DNA of 10,819 nucleotides from the NCBI GenBank assembly GCA_012727415.1, contig JAAYHI010000015.1, positions 1 through 10,819 on the forward strand, read 5' to 3'. The DNA is from Bacillota bacterium. Its GTDB lineage: Bacteria; Bacillota; Proteinivoracia; UBA4975. Below the pieces are notes generated by a model that was not told the origin of the DNA, did not search any database, and saw nothing but the letters and a program-made list of their open reading frames with translations. Shown piece after piece: positions 1 to 6,444 of the stretch. A program made the translations under genes and the position numbers. How positions within the stretch are numbered: position 1 is the stretch's first letter; each line of letters starts with the position of its first letter.

Positions 1-43
1 CTGTAAGGGCTGCGGAACGAAGGACAAGGCGATTCTTGTGCAT
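1..43 (-). CDS. Start of an unidentified gene running off the left edge
   Basis: Only the first 14 codons are inside the window. They read MHKNRLVLRSAALT and continue past position 1. The start is supported by context: an ATG at 41-43, a GGAG at 52-55 spaced 8 nt from it, and a promoter-like pair further upstream (89-117). The short basic N-terminus followed by small and hydrophobic residues would fit the beginning of a signal peptide or membrane anchor, but this is a guess from 14 residues. The 12 bp around the ribosome binding site (46-57) are identical to those in front of the LtaS-type gene (8389-8400). No function can be assigned. An opposing open frame on the plus strand (2-97) is the main alternative reading. 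Confidence 0.45.
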   Translation of the reverse strand, partial: MHKNRLVLRSAALT

Positions 44-88
44 GGAAATCACTCCAATGGTAAGACTTGGCTCAGTAATGCTGATTCC

Positions 89-117
89 GTTATATAGAAT
101 TATATACTACCGGACAA
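89..117 (-). promoter_or_regulatory. Putative sigma-A-type promoter for the left-edge gene
   Basis: On the minus strand, TTGTCC (112-117; four of six matches to TTGACA) is followed after exactly 17 bp by TATAAC (89-94; five of six matches to TATAAT). Transcription would start around position 82 and give a leader of roughly 40 nt before the ATG at 43. The surrounding AT-rich stretch contains overlapping TATA-like words, so the exact -10 is uncertain. Confidence 0.45.
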
Positions 118-156
118 GGGATTGAGGATGGTAATAGGTGGCAATGAGAATTGCCC

Positions 157-180
157 GGGATACTCTAGCCGGGGATACTC
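157..180. repeat. 15-bp-period duplication across the reductase stop codon
   Basis: GGGATACTC occurs at 157-165 and again at 172-180, with matching flanks, so the unit repeats with a period of 15 bp. On the coding strand the last codons (Ser-Ile-Pro-Gly), the TAG stop, and then a second Ser-Ile-Pro-Gly-like stretch follow in the same frame. This looks like a small tandem duplication at the end of the gene. Confidence 0.6.
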
Positions 181-1802
181 ATGGTATAACTTGCATAGCC
201 CCCTGTGAGATTGTAAACATAAAAACCTTTTAGCAGTAGGAAGCGAAAACTCAGATATGCCCGATAGCCAATGCCGCAATAGGTGACGACCTTTTTATCA
301 GGGTCTAGTTCCTGATAGCGGCTCCTCAGCTCGTCCAAAGGCATGTGGATTGCTCCCTCAATATGGCCCCTGGCGTATTCCTCTTTCGTGCGGCAATCGA
401 GAATTGTAATATCTTCTGCTGTGCGCAAATCATCCAGCTGCCGGGGAGTAATAATCCGCCCTTCGTGCCGGATAACATTACTGGCGATCATGCCCGCAAT
501 GAAGACGGGATCTCTGGCTGAGCCAAAGGGTGGGGCATATGCCAGATCGAGATTTTCCAGGTCGAAGACTGTCAGACCGGCATAGATGGCTGTTGATAAA
601 ACATCTATTCTCTTGTCTACACCTTCCCAGCCAATAATTTGTGCGCCCAAGATGCGGCCGGTAAATTCCTCCACCACCATCTTGCAGATCATCCACCTGG
701 CGCCGGGGTAATAGCCCGCGTGATGAAGGGAGGGGCTGTAACAGACAAAGAATTTCCTGCCCAATTCCTTAGCCTGCCCTTCCGTGAGGCCGGTGCGGGC
801 CAGGGTAATGTCGCAGGCCTTGAGGATACTTGTCCCCTGCACTCCCTTAAACAGCAATTTACCCCCGGCGGCATTGGCACCTGCAACCCGCCCCTGTTTA
901 TTGGCGCTGCCGGCCAGGGGGATGCGCACCATCTGTTTAGCGACCAGGTGCAAAGACTCCACAATATCCCCGGCGGCGTAGATGTCAGGCTGGCTTGTCT
1001 GCATTGTGGCATCAACCGCCAGTCCGCCGCTTTCCCCGATTCTCAGGCCGGAGTTTTTCGCTAGTGCCAGTTGGGGATTGCTGCCTATGGCCACCACCAC
1101 CAAGTCGGCAGCAATTCTATCGCCATTAGACAGCTCTACTTCTTCCACCCTAGCGCTTCCGTGAATTGCAGTCAGGGCCGCTCCCAGTTTTACATCAATC
1201 CCCTTCTCCTGCAAATGCCTCTCCAGGGGAATTGAAAATTCCGGGTCAAAGCCTGCTGCCAGTTGCGGCGCCAATTCGACAATGGCAGTTTTTATTCCCT
1301 GCTTGTGGAAAGCTTCAGCGGTTTCCAGACCGATAAAACCTCCGCCCACCACAACGGCAGATTTAACTCCGTCTAAATTTTGCCGGACTTTCACAGCTTC
1401 ATCAACAGTAAATAAGTTGTATACCCCTGGCAGCTCGATTCCCGGAAGCTTCGGGACCACTGGCTTGCTGCCCGGGGCAAGAATGAGCTTGTCATACCCT
1501 TCCCTGAATACTCCCTCTTCATTTTGCACCTCAACCGCTTTTTCTTCCGGCAAAATCTTCAGCACCTCGTGGTTAACCCTGACGTCGATATTAAACCTGT
1601 CCTTAAATAACTGAGGAGTAACCAGGAGCAGGTTCCCCTCTCCCTTGATATCGCCACCCACATAGTACGGCAGGCCACAGTTGGCAAAGGAAACATAAGG
1701 GCCTTTTTCAAAGATAATTATTTCGGCCTCTTCATTAACCCGCCGGGCCTTTACAGCGGCAGAGGCCCCTGCGGCAACTCCGCCGACGACAATTATTTTC
1801 AT
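165..1802 (-). CDS. CoA-disulfide/persulfide reductase with C-terminal rhodanese domain
   Basis: This is a 545-residue FAD-dependent pyridine nucleotide-disulfide oxidoreductase of the CoADR-RHD/Npsr type, a cytoplasmic enzyme expected to use NAD(P)H to reduce CoA disulfide, CoA persulfide or polysulfide. Visible parts are the N-terminal FAD fold (VVGGVAAGASAA, residues 5-16), the single redox cysteine in SFANCGLPYYVGG (Cys42), the NAD(P)H fold VVVGGGFIGLE (150-160), the second FAD motif IYAAGDI (274-280) and the LAYAPPFGSARDP dimer-interface motif (420-432). A rhodanese domain follows (about 452-545), with an intact active-site loop CGIGYR (Cys509 to Arg514). The frame is open 17 codons further upstream, but I chose the ATG at 1800-1802: it begins the flavoprotein fold at once and has GGGAGGG (1809-1815) 6 nt away. 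It stands alone, with a 168-bp gap from cobO. The substrate (CoA disulfide, persulfide or polysulfide) cannot be decided from sequence. Confidence 0.93.
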   Translation of the reverse strand: MKIIVVGGVAAGASAAVKARRVNEEAEIIIFEKGPYVSFANCGLPYYVGGDIKGEGNLLLVTPQLFKDRFNIDVRVNHEVLKILPEEKAVEVQNEEGVFREGYDKLILAPGSKPVVPKLPGIELPGVYNLFTVDEAVKVRQNLDGVKSAVVVGGGFIGLETAEAFHKQGIKTAIVELAPQLAAGFDPEFSIPLERHLQEKGIDVKLGAALTAIHGSARVEEVELSNGDRIAADLVVVAIGSNPQLALAKNSGLRIGESGGLAVDATMQTSQPDIYAAGDIVESLHLVAKQMVRIPLAGSANKQGRVAGANAAGGKLLFKGVQGTSILKACDITLARTGLTEGQAKELGRKFFVCYSPSLHHAGYYPGARWMICKMVVEEFTGRILGAQIIGWEGVDKRIDVLSTAIYAGLTVFDLENLDLAYAPPFGSARDPVFIAGMIASNVIRHEGRIITPRQLDDLRTAEDITILDCRTKEEYARGHIEGAIHMPLDELRSRYQELDPDKKVVTYCGIGYRAYLSFRFLLLKGFYVYNLTGGYASYTMSIPG

Positions 1803-1936
1803 TAAATTCCCTCCCAGCCCTGCGACACCTGGGACAGGCCCATTCGGTCGCATTGCAGATATCGCTTAATGTTGATTCTCGGAAGTACAGTAAAAACCTG
1901 CCCAATCCAGGTAATAGACTTACTAAAGTCACGATT

Positions 1937-1968
1937 GTACAAAAAAGAGGACCGTCCCCGATTTGTAC
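1937..1968. repeat. 32-bp nested palindrome, possible dispersed repeat and cobO terminator
   Basis: The outer arms GTACAAA (1937-1943) and TTTGTAC (1962-1968) are perfect inverted copies. Nested inside is GGACCGTCC (1949-1957), itself a palindrome apart from its central base. The core (GGGGACGGTCCTC on the minus strand) resembles a short repeat I recall as scattered in Firmicutes genomes and often near REP-associated IS200-like transposases; that link is from memory. It begins 3 bp beyond the cobO stop codon. On the minus strand a 5-bp stem (GGGGA/TCCTC, one G-T pair) with a CGG loop is followed by six Ts, so it could serve as a rho-independent terminator for cobO. No transposase lies nearby. 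Confidence 0.55.
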
Positions 1969-1970
1969 GG

Positions 1971-2558
1971 TTAGTTTTCGATGCCCTTGCGGGCCATGAC
2001 CCCCTGGGTGTAGTAGTGCTTGACTTCCTGCATCTCGGTGACCAGGTCGGCCCTGGCAATGAGCTCGGCAGTGGCTCCCCGGCCGGTGAGGACCAATTCC
2101 ACTTCCGGGGCTTTTGCCTCGATGAGGTCCTCCACATCTTGCCAGCTCACCAGGCCAAAATGCAGGGCGACAACCAATTCATCGAGGATGACCACTTGGT
2201 ATTCGCCGCTGCTGGTAGCCTCCCGGGCCAGAGCCAGCCCCTGGCGGATGAGGTCGACATATTCCCGGGGAGGCTCCCCCGGCGGGAATATCACTGCCTG
2301 TTTGCGCCATTTGGCCAGCTCCTCCTCCGGCATGCTGCCCTCCTTGACGACGAAAAAAGGCTTTCCCACTGTCTTCAGGGTAAGGTTGGGCGATATACGG
2401 GACAAGATCTTGTGTTCGCTGTAAGTTGCCGTCTTCATAAACTGCATGAACAACACCTTCTTGCCGGCACCCAGGGCCCGCAAGGCCAGGCCCATTGCCG
2501 CAGTGGTCTTGCCTTTGCCATTGCCGGTATATACCTGAACGTATCCCCTAGCTGTCAT
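1971..2558 (-). CDS. cobO: Corrinoid adenosyltransferase (cob(I)yrinic acid a,c-diamide adenosyltransferase)
   Basis: The 195-residue CobO/CobA/BtuR-family enzyme transfers the 5'-deoxyadenosyl group of ATP to Co(I) corrinoids in the cytoplasm, in adenosylcobalamin synthesis and salvage. The family P-loop GNGKGKTT is at residues 12-19, VVILDEL with the acidic pair Asp126-Glu127 at 122-128, TGRGA at 158-162, and the conserved C-terminal stretch VTEMQEVKHYYTQG at 173-186. Length is normal for the family. Its ATG overlaps the thpR stop by 4 bp (ATGA), and it also has a strong ribosome binding site, AAAGGAGG (2566-2573), 7 nt upstream, which suggests coupled yet efficient translation. It is the last gene of the moxR operon, and no other corrinoid gene is visible in the window. 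The family call is secure; which corrinoid it prefers is not visible. Confidence 0.95.
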   Translation of the reverse strand: MTARGYVQVYTGNGKGKTTAAMGLALRALGAGKKVLFMQFMKTATYSEHKILSRISPNLTLKTVGKPFFVVKEGSMPEEELAKWRKQAVIFPPGEPPREYVDLIRQGLALAREATSSGEYQVVILDELVVALHFGLVSWQDVEDLIEAKAPEVELVLTGRGATAELIARADLVTEMQEVKHYYTQGVMARKGIEN

Positions 2559-3091
2559 CTCTCTGCCTCCTTTAAAGGACGACTGTATATTTCAGTATAC
2601 CTCATTCTGCCCCTGATGCGCTCCGACTGCATCAGGCTGATCTTTTTCACTTCCATCGCCAAGGGCTCCCGGGGGCCCAGGCCCCAAAGGTCCAGTTCCC
2701 GGGGCAGGACCAGCTCCCTCCCCAGGGTAAGATGGGGCTTATACTTTCGCCTTTCCAAGGCAAAGCCCCTGCCCACAAGGGAGTCCCGCAACTGTCGGTG
2801 GAGGGGCTCCAGGCTTTCCCCCTCCACTCCCAGCCAGTAGATATCGCCGCAGGGTCGGGAAAACCGCCCCAGTTCGCCCACAGCAACTGTAAATGCAGGA
2901 AACTGCAGCTCATCCATGGCCCCTTGGACAGCACTTACCCTGTTGGTCTCGCCAATGAACACCAGGGTCAGGTGCAAGTTTTCTGCCGGTGTAAACCTGC
3001 CCTTGCGGGCATGGGGCTTAAGGCCCTCAATAACCCTGCATACTCCAGCCCTGGTCTTGTCATCGAGGTTAATGGCAATAAACAGACGCAA
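2555..3091 (-). CDS. thpR: RNA 2',3'-cyclic phosphodiesterase (2H family, ThpR/LigT)
   Basis: The 178-residue protein belongs to the 2H phosphoesterase superfamily. It carries both signature tetrapeptides HLTL, at residues 40-43 and 120-123, whose histidines form the catalytic pair, and it begins with the typical MRLFIAI strand. Members hydrolyse RNA 2',3'-cyclic phosphates to 2'-phosphates and can reversibly join 2'-5' RNA ends in vitro; the physiological substrate is generally unknown. The start is TTG (3089-3091), placed directly after the TAA of the preceding gene with no spacer, with a G-rich site (AAGGGGGG on the minus strand) about 7 nt upstream inside that gene. The conserved N-terminal strand begins exactly there, which supports this start. 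It overlaps cobO by 4 bp downstream. Confidence 0.93.
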   Translation of the reverse strand: MRLFIAINLDDKTRAGVCRVIEGLKPHARKGRFTPAENLHLTLVFIGETNRVSAVQGAMDELQFPAFTVAVGELGRFSRPCGDIYWLGVEGESLEPLHRQLRDSLVGRGFALERRKYKPHLTLGRELVLPRELDLWGLGPREPLAMEVKKISLMQSERIRGRMRYTEIYSRPLKEAER

Positions 3092-4291
3092 TTACTGGCC
3101 CCCCTTCGCCAAATCCTTGTAAATTTGCTCCATCTCCTTGACCCTTTCGGTATCTGCCTCTTTGCCTCCGTAGCGGCTGGGGATGTAAAGATCCCTTATC
3201 TCCCGAGGCCCATGGGGAAAGACTGTCTCCGCCTTCACCCGGACATCCAGGGATGTATCCTGGGGAGACAACTCAATCTTGTTGGCGGCGAGTTTCGCCA
3301 GGAATTTGCGGTAATAATAGCGCACCAGTTCTCCCGGTTCAGCGGGCCTTTTGGGCAATAACCGCCTGCGCCGCTTCTTGCGCTGTCTCTTAATATACTC
3401 CCTCTCCTCGACATAACTCAGCCCCTGGTAACTGCGCTCTCCTGCCTTGACTATCATCCTGTAGAGGATAAATATCGCCGCGGCCACCAGCAGGGCCAGG
3501 AGGATCTTTTCCAAAAGGTCCAGGTTGATAACGGCCTCTTCTCCAGCTTCCAGGGGCGGTGGCTCCCCGCCGCCGTTACCAGGGGGTTCCCCTCCCGGCC
3601 AAGGTTCGGAGGGATATTTTGGTTCCAGGCCTTTAAAGGAATCCATAAACCATTCAATCAGCCTCAACACCATTTGCACCGGCCACAGCAGCATGGCGGC
3701 AAACTTCTTCACCGCCTCCAGCAGAAAAGTGCGCACATCTTTTACTGCGGTGAGGAGAAATACTGCCCCGACAAAAATTAAGTACCTGATGTTGGATTTG
3801 CGCAAACGCCGGATTTCCATGCCTGCCTCCACATGCCGAATGGATCGGATCAGCAGGATCTGAGAGAGAAAGTAGACAAAGATAAAGGGCGCTGCCAGGG
3901 CAACTGACTTATCCAGATTGGGCATTAATGAGCGCATCCAAAGGTCAATGGCATAAAGGATGCCCGCTTTTTTCAGATTGGCGGCATAATCTCTGGTGCT
4001 GCCCCGGTGCAGCCACCTGTCGACATAGACAATGAGCAGGGGAACCGTAATGATAAAAAACGCCATGGCAACCCGGTTGCGGAAAAAGTGCAGCGGAGCC
4101 AGCAGCAGCAGGGCACTTAACCGAAAAACTTTCCCCCACCTGCGGCTGACATGGTAAAACAGGCACACCCCCACCATCCACAGGAAGATTATCGCCATGG
4201 ATTCCAGCGGCGCAAAATAAACAAAGATCAGCAACAGGGAGTACAGCAGGGAAGTGACGGCCAGCAGTTCCAGCAGAATTATACTAAGCAT
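3092..4291 (-). CDS. DUF4129 multi-pass membrane protein lacking a transglutaminase domain
   Basis: The 399-residue membrane protein is third in a moxR-DUF58-DUF4129 operon. Hydrophobic segments lie near residues 2-27, 30-48, 57-70, 73-91, 128-149 and 168-183, then an amphipathic region (about 188-218), a Pro/Gly-rich linker (about 221-252), one more helix (258-280), a very basic stretch (RQRKKRRRR, 302-310) and a C-terminal DUF4129 domain (about 320-396, with VRYYYRKF and IPSRYGG). The DUF4129 domain is expected to be cytoplasmic, consistent with the basic residues just after the last helix. In TgpA-like proteins with similar ends, an extracytoplasmic transglutaminase domain sits between the helices; here there is no room for one and no catalytic Cys-His-Asp set is seen. 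The ATG overlaps the DUF58 stop by 8 bp, with AGGAG 8 nt upstream. The role is unknown; the family context suggests a membrane partner of the MoxR ATPase. Confidence 0.82.
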   Translation of the reverse strand: MLSIILLELLAVTSLLYSLLLIFVYFAPLESMAIIFLWMVGVCLFYHVSRRWGKVFRLSALLLLAPLHFFRNRVAMAFFIITVPLLIVYVDRWLHRGSTRDYAANLKKAGILYAIDLWMRSLMPNLDKSVALAAPFIFVYFLSQILLIRSIRHVEAGMEIRRLRKSNIRYLIFVGAVFLLTAVKDVRTFLLEAVKKFAAMLLWPVQMVLRLIEWFMDSFKGLEPKYPSEPWPGGEPPGNGGGEPPPLEAGEEAVINLDLLEKILLALLVAAAIFILYRMIVKAGERSYQGLSYVEEREYIKRQRKKRRRRLLPKRPAEPGELVRYYYRKFLAKLAANKIELSPQDTSLDVRVKAETVFPHGPREIRDLYIPSRYGGKEADTERVKEMEQIYKDLAKGGQ

Positions 4292-5366
4292 TTTTCCGGC
4301 TCCTGTATTTAATGATACTGCTGTTCAACTCATCGAGATGTTGATCTTCGATGGCAATGACCACTGTGCGGGGAACGGCCTTGGCCAGCAGGTCAAGGGG
4401 TTCAATATAGGTGTCGAGGATTCTGGGGGTGATTATTACTGCTGTAGTGAAGTTGCCGCGCATCTTCCTTATATCCCGCAGGGTATTTTCGAAAAAACCG
4501 GGGATGCGAAAGTGAATGCTGCCCAGGGTATGGAGCAAATTGTCGAGATGGGCGGCTCCCAAGCCGGTATGGTATAAGTACCCCCTGCGCCCGGATGCAT
4601 CGTTGTAAGCATTGGTGGCCAAACCATAGGGGATGCTAAGGGCTTCAAACTCTTCCAGGGCGGCCCTGGCGAGAGAAACCGCCTCATCAATGAGCTCCTC
4701 TTCAATTGGCTTCCAGCAGGGCTTCATCGTCTCGACATTCAAAATAACCAGAACAGAATTATCGGTGGTGAAGTCAAACTTCTTCACCATCAGGCTGCCA
4801 TGCTTTGCCGAAGAGGGCCAGTGAATAAAGCGCTGCGGCTCATTGCCGGTGTACTCCCGGATGCCAATGGTCATCAGGGGATCGTCAATAAGCCAACGCC
4901 GCACAGACACATCTCCCCCCGGTGCCCCCAGAGGAACAATGCTTTCCGCCAGCTCAACCTTTTTCGGCAGCACCACAACTTCCTGGCCCAGGGGCATTTT
5001 GCGCTGCTTTGATGTTAGCCCTGCGAAATCTCCCAGCTCAAGGACTGCCTGCTCTATGCGATGGCGCCCCCGCTTGCTGGCAGAGACTTTGTACTTCCTG
5101 CGCACCCGCTGAAAGGGCATAATAAACAAACTGTAGATATTCCTGGACACACTGAAATGAGGGGGAAAGTGCTCTTCCACCTTCAAGTACGATACCGACA
5201 ACACTTTATTATTCTCGACAACAGAGGAAACCTCAATGTCCTCGCCAATCTCATAATCCTTATTCTCTATGCCAAAGCTATAGGTCAACTCGGTGTAACC
5301 GAAATAGAGCACCAGGTAATTGACGAATAAAGTCAAGGCCAGCAGCCCCAGGACGTACCAAATCAT
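4284..5366 (-). CDS. DUF58 domain protein, MoxR partner
   Basis: The 360-residue protein has an N-terminal hydrophobic segment (about 2-24), a beta-rich region (about 25-140), and the DUF58 signature GIREYTGNEPQRFIHW followed by SSAKHGSLMVKKFD (168-198). A von Willebrand A-like fold follows (about 203-340). DUF58 proteins are nearly always encoded next to MoxR AAA+ ATPases and are thought to act with them on membrane or exported targets; the precise role is not established. The expected metal-site motif of vWA folds (DxSxS) is replaced by NVETM (210-214) after the strand SVLVIL, so metal binding is doubtful. Its ATG overlaps the moxR stop as ATGA, with AGGA 6 nt upstream, and its stop overlaps the next gene by 8 bp, indicating coupled translation. 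Confidence 0.9.
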   Translation of the reverse strand: MIWYVLGLLALTLFVNYLVLYFGYTELTYSFGIENKDYEIGEDIEVSSVVENNKVLSVSYLKVEEHFPPHFSVSRNIYSLFIMPFQRVRRKYKVSASKRGRHRIEQAVLELGDFAGLTSKQRKMPLGQEVVVLPKKVELAESIVPLGAPGGDVSVRRWLIDDPLMTIGIREYTGNEPQRFIHWPSSAKHGSLMVKKFDFTTDNSVLVILNVETMKPCWKPIEEELIDEAVSLARAALEEFEALSIPYGLATNAYNDASGRRGYLYHTGLGAAHLDNLLHTLGSIHFRIPGFFENTLRDIRKMRGNFTTAVIITPRILDTYIEPLDLLAKAVPRTVVIAIEDQHLDELNSSIIKYRSRKNA

Positions 5367-6316
5367 GGCTGTTCCTGCATATTTTCCAGGGGAACGGCCA
5401 CCGCCGCCACGGTATCCTCAATCAGTGCCAAAGCCTTGGCCAAATTGGCGGCTCCCCTGGCAATAATCCTGTGGTTGAGGACATAGGGCGCAAGATACTT
5501 TATATCTTCCGGAAGAATGTAGTCCCTGCCGTTAAGGGCAGCGTAGGCCTGACAGGCTTTATACAGGGCAATAGCCCCCCGGGGACTGACACCCAGCTGG
5601 TACTCCTCCCTGTCCCTGGTTTCGCTGACAATGTCCACGAGATAGTCCATGACATCAGGGTGAATTGATACTGCCGCCAGATGGGCAAATATGCTGTCCA
5701 GCTCCCCTCTCTCCACCACGGGCCCAATAGCCTCCAAGGGATTGCCGGTATTCAGCCGGATAATGTCCTTTTCCTCTTCCTTGGTGGGGTAGCCCAGGCC
5801 CATGCGCATGAAAAACCTGTCCAGCTGCGCTTCCGGTAGGGGGAAGGTGCCAAAGGATTCCACGGGATTTTGGGTGGCCAGCACCATAAAAGGGCGCGGC
5901 AGCTTCCTGGTCTCCCCGTCGACAGTAACCTGCTTCTCCTCCATAGCCTCCAGGAGTGCTGACTGGGTCCGGGGCGTAGCCCGGTTTATCTCGTCAGCGA
6001 GAACAATGTTGGCAAACAGGGGGCCTTCCCGGAACTGAAATTCACCGGTCTTTTGATTGTAAAAATTTATTCCCGTAATATCCGAGGGCAATAAATCGGG
6101 AGTAAATTGAATGCGCTTGAACTGTAAATTCAAGGTCTTGGCAAAGGCCTTAATCAGCATGGTCTTGCCCATCCCCGGGACATCCTCCAGAAGCATATGC
6201 CCTCCGGACAGAAAGGCGACTATCAGCAACTCAATTTCCCTGTCCTTGCCCACAATGACCCGGGAGACGTTGGTAACAACCTTGTCCTTAAAAACCCTGT
6301 ACCTTTCCAGTTCCAC
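5363..6316 (-). CDS. MoxR-family AAA+ ATPase
   Basis: The 317-residue cytoplasmic ATPase has the full set of MoxR (AAA_3) motifs: Walker A EDVPGMGKT (44-52), Walker B IVLADE (104-109) followed by INRATPRTQSALLEAM, sensor 1 VLATQNP (145-151, Asn150), an arginine-finger candidate in LDRFF (Arg167), and sensor 2 GVSPRG (242-247) in the C-terminal lid. MoxR proteins are considered chaperone-like ATPases working with vWA-type partners, here the DUF58 protein encoded next. The start is GTG (6314-6316) with GGGGAGG ending about 6 nt away; the first residues (MELERYRVF) fit the family N-terminus, so this start is preferred. It is the first gene of a five-gene operon, with its own promoter at 6358-6386. 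All key residues are intact, so it should be active. The specific client is unknown. Confidence 0.95.
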   Translation of the reverse strand: MELERYRVFKDKVVTNVSRVIVGKDREIELLIVAFLSGGHMLLEDVPGMGKTMLIKAFAKTLNLQFKRIQFTPDLLPSDITGINFYNQKTGEFQFREGPLFANIVLADEINRATPRTQSALLEAMEEKQVTVDGETRKLPRPFMVLATQNPVESFGTFPLPEAQLDRFFMRMGLGYPTKEEEKDIIRLNTGNPLEAIGPVVERGELDSIFAHLAAVSIHPDVMDYLVDIVSETRDREEYQLGVSPRGAIALYKACQAYAALNGRDYILPEDIKYLAPYVLNHRIIARGAANLAKALALIEDTVAAVAVPLENMQEQP

Positions 6317-6357
6317 GAAACTCCTCCCCTTCTTTGTTACAACAAGCTTTATCCCTT

Positions 6358-6386
6358 ATTATACCGTATCCAGTTGCGTATTCCAG
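6358..6386 (-). promoter_or_regulatory. Putative sigma-A promoter of the moxR operon
   Basis: On the minus strand there is a perfect TATAAT (6358-6363), with CTGGAA (6381-6386, three of six matches) 17 bp upstream. Transcription would start near 6350, leaving a leader of about 35 nt. The leader contains a small inverted repeat, TTGTT-AC-AACAA (6334-6345 on the plus strand), just upstream of the ribosome binding site. The -35 lies inside the T-rich tail of the upstream terminator. Confidence 0.6.
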
Positions 6387-6420
6387 AAAAAATAAAGAGA
6401 TAAGGGCGCACCCTTATCTC
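6385..6420 (-). terminator. Rho-independent terminator of the LtaS-type gene
   Basis: A perfect 10-bp stem, GAGATAAGGG (6397-6406) with CCCTTATCTC (6411-6420), and a 4-nt loop lies 24 bp beyond the stop codon. On the minus strand it is followed by TTTATTTTTT. The T-tract is only on this side, so termination is expected for minus-strand transcription. Confidence 0.88.
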
Positions 6421-6444
6421 GTCAAATATGAGATTGCATTCCCA

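Noticed and set aside
2..97. Plus-strand open frame at the left edge encoding a CxxC-containing 31-residue C-terminal fragment
   Set aside because: It has no visible start and no family I recognise, while the opposite strand has a promoter-like pair, a ribosome binding site and an ATG in the same DNA. It is kept only as the alternative reading.
140..155. Hairpin GGCAAT-GAGA-ATTGCC just downstream of the reductase gene as a terminator
   Set aside because: The stem is only 6 bp and neither strand has a T-tract after it.
1803..1853. 17-residue N-terminal extension of the reductase
   Set aside because: The FAD-binding fold normally begins within a few residues of the start, as it does from the ATG at 1800-1802, which has its own GGGAGGG site.
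1897..1930. Two short inverted repeats (CCTG/CAGG at 1897-1911 and GACTT/AAGTC at 1917-1930) as operators for the reductase gene
   Set aside because: Arms of 4-5 bp are expected by chance, and no convincing promoter could be placed next to them.
1869..2840. Long plus-strand open frame of 323 codons across cobO and thpR
   Set aside because: It is antisense to two clear family members with intact motifs, has low-complexity, non-family-like residues and no good ribosome binding site.
2732..3361. Plus-strand open frame of 209 codons opposite thpR and the DUF4129 gene
   Set aside because: It is the antisense shadow of GC-rich coding sequence; the minus-strand proteins are recognisable.
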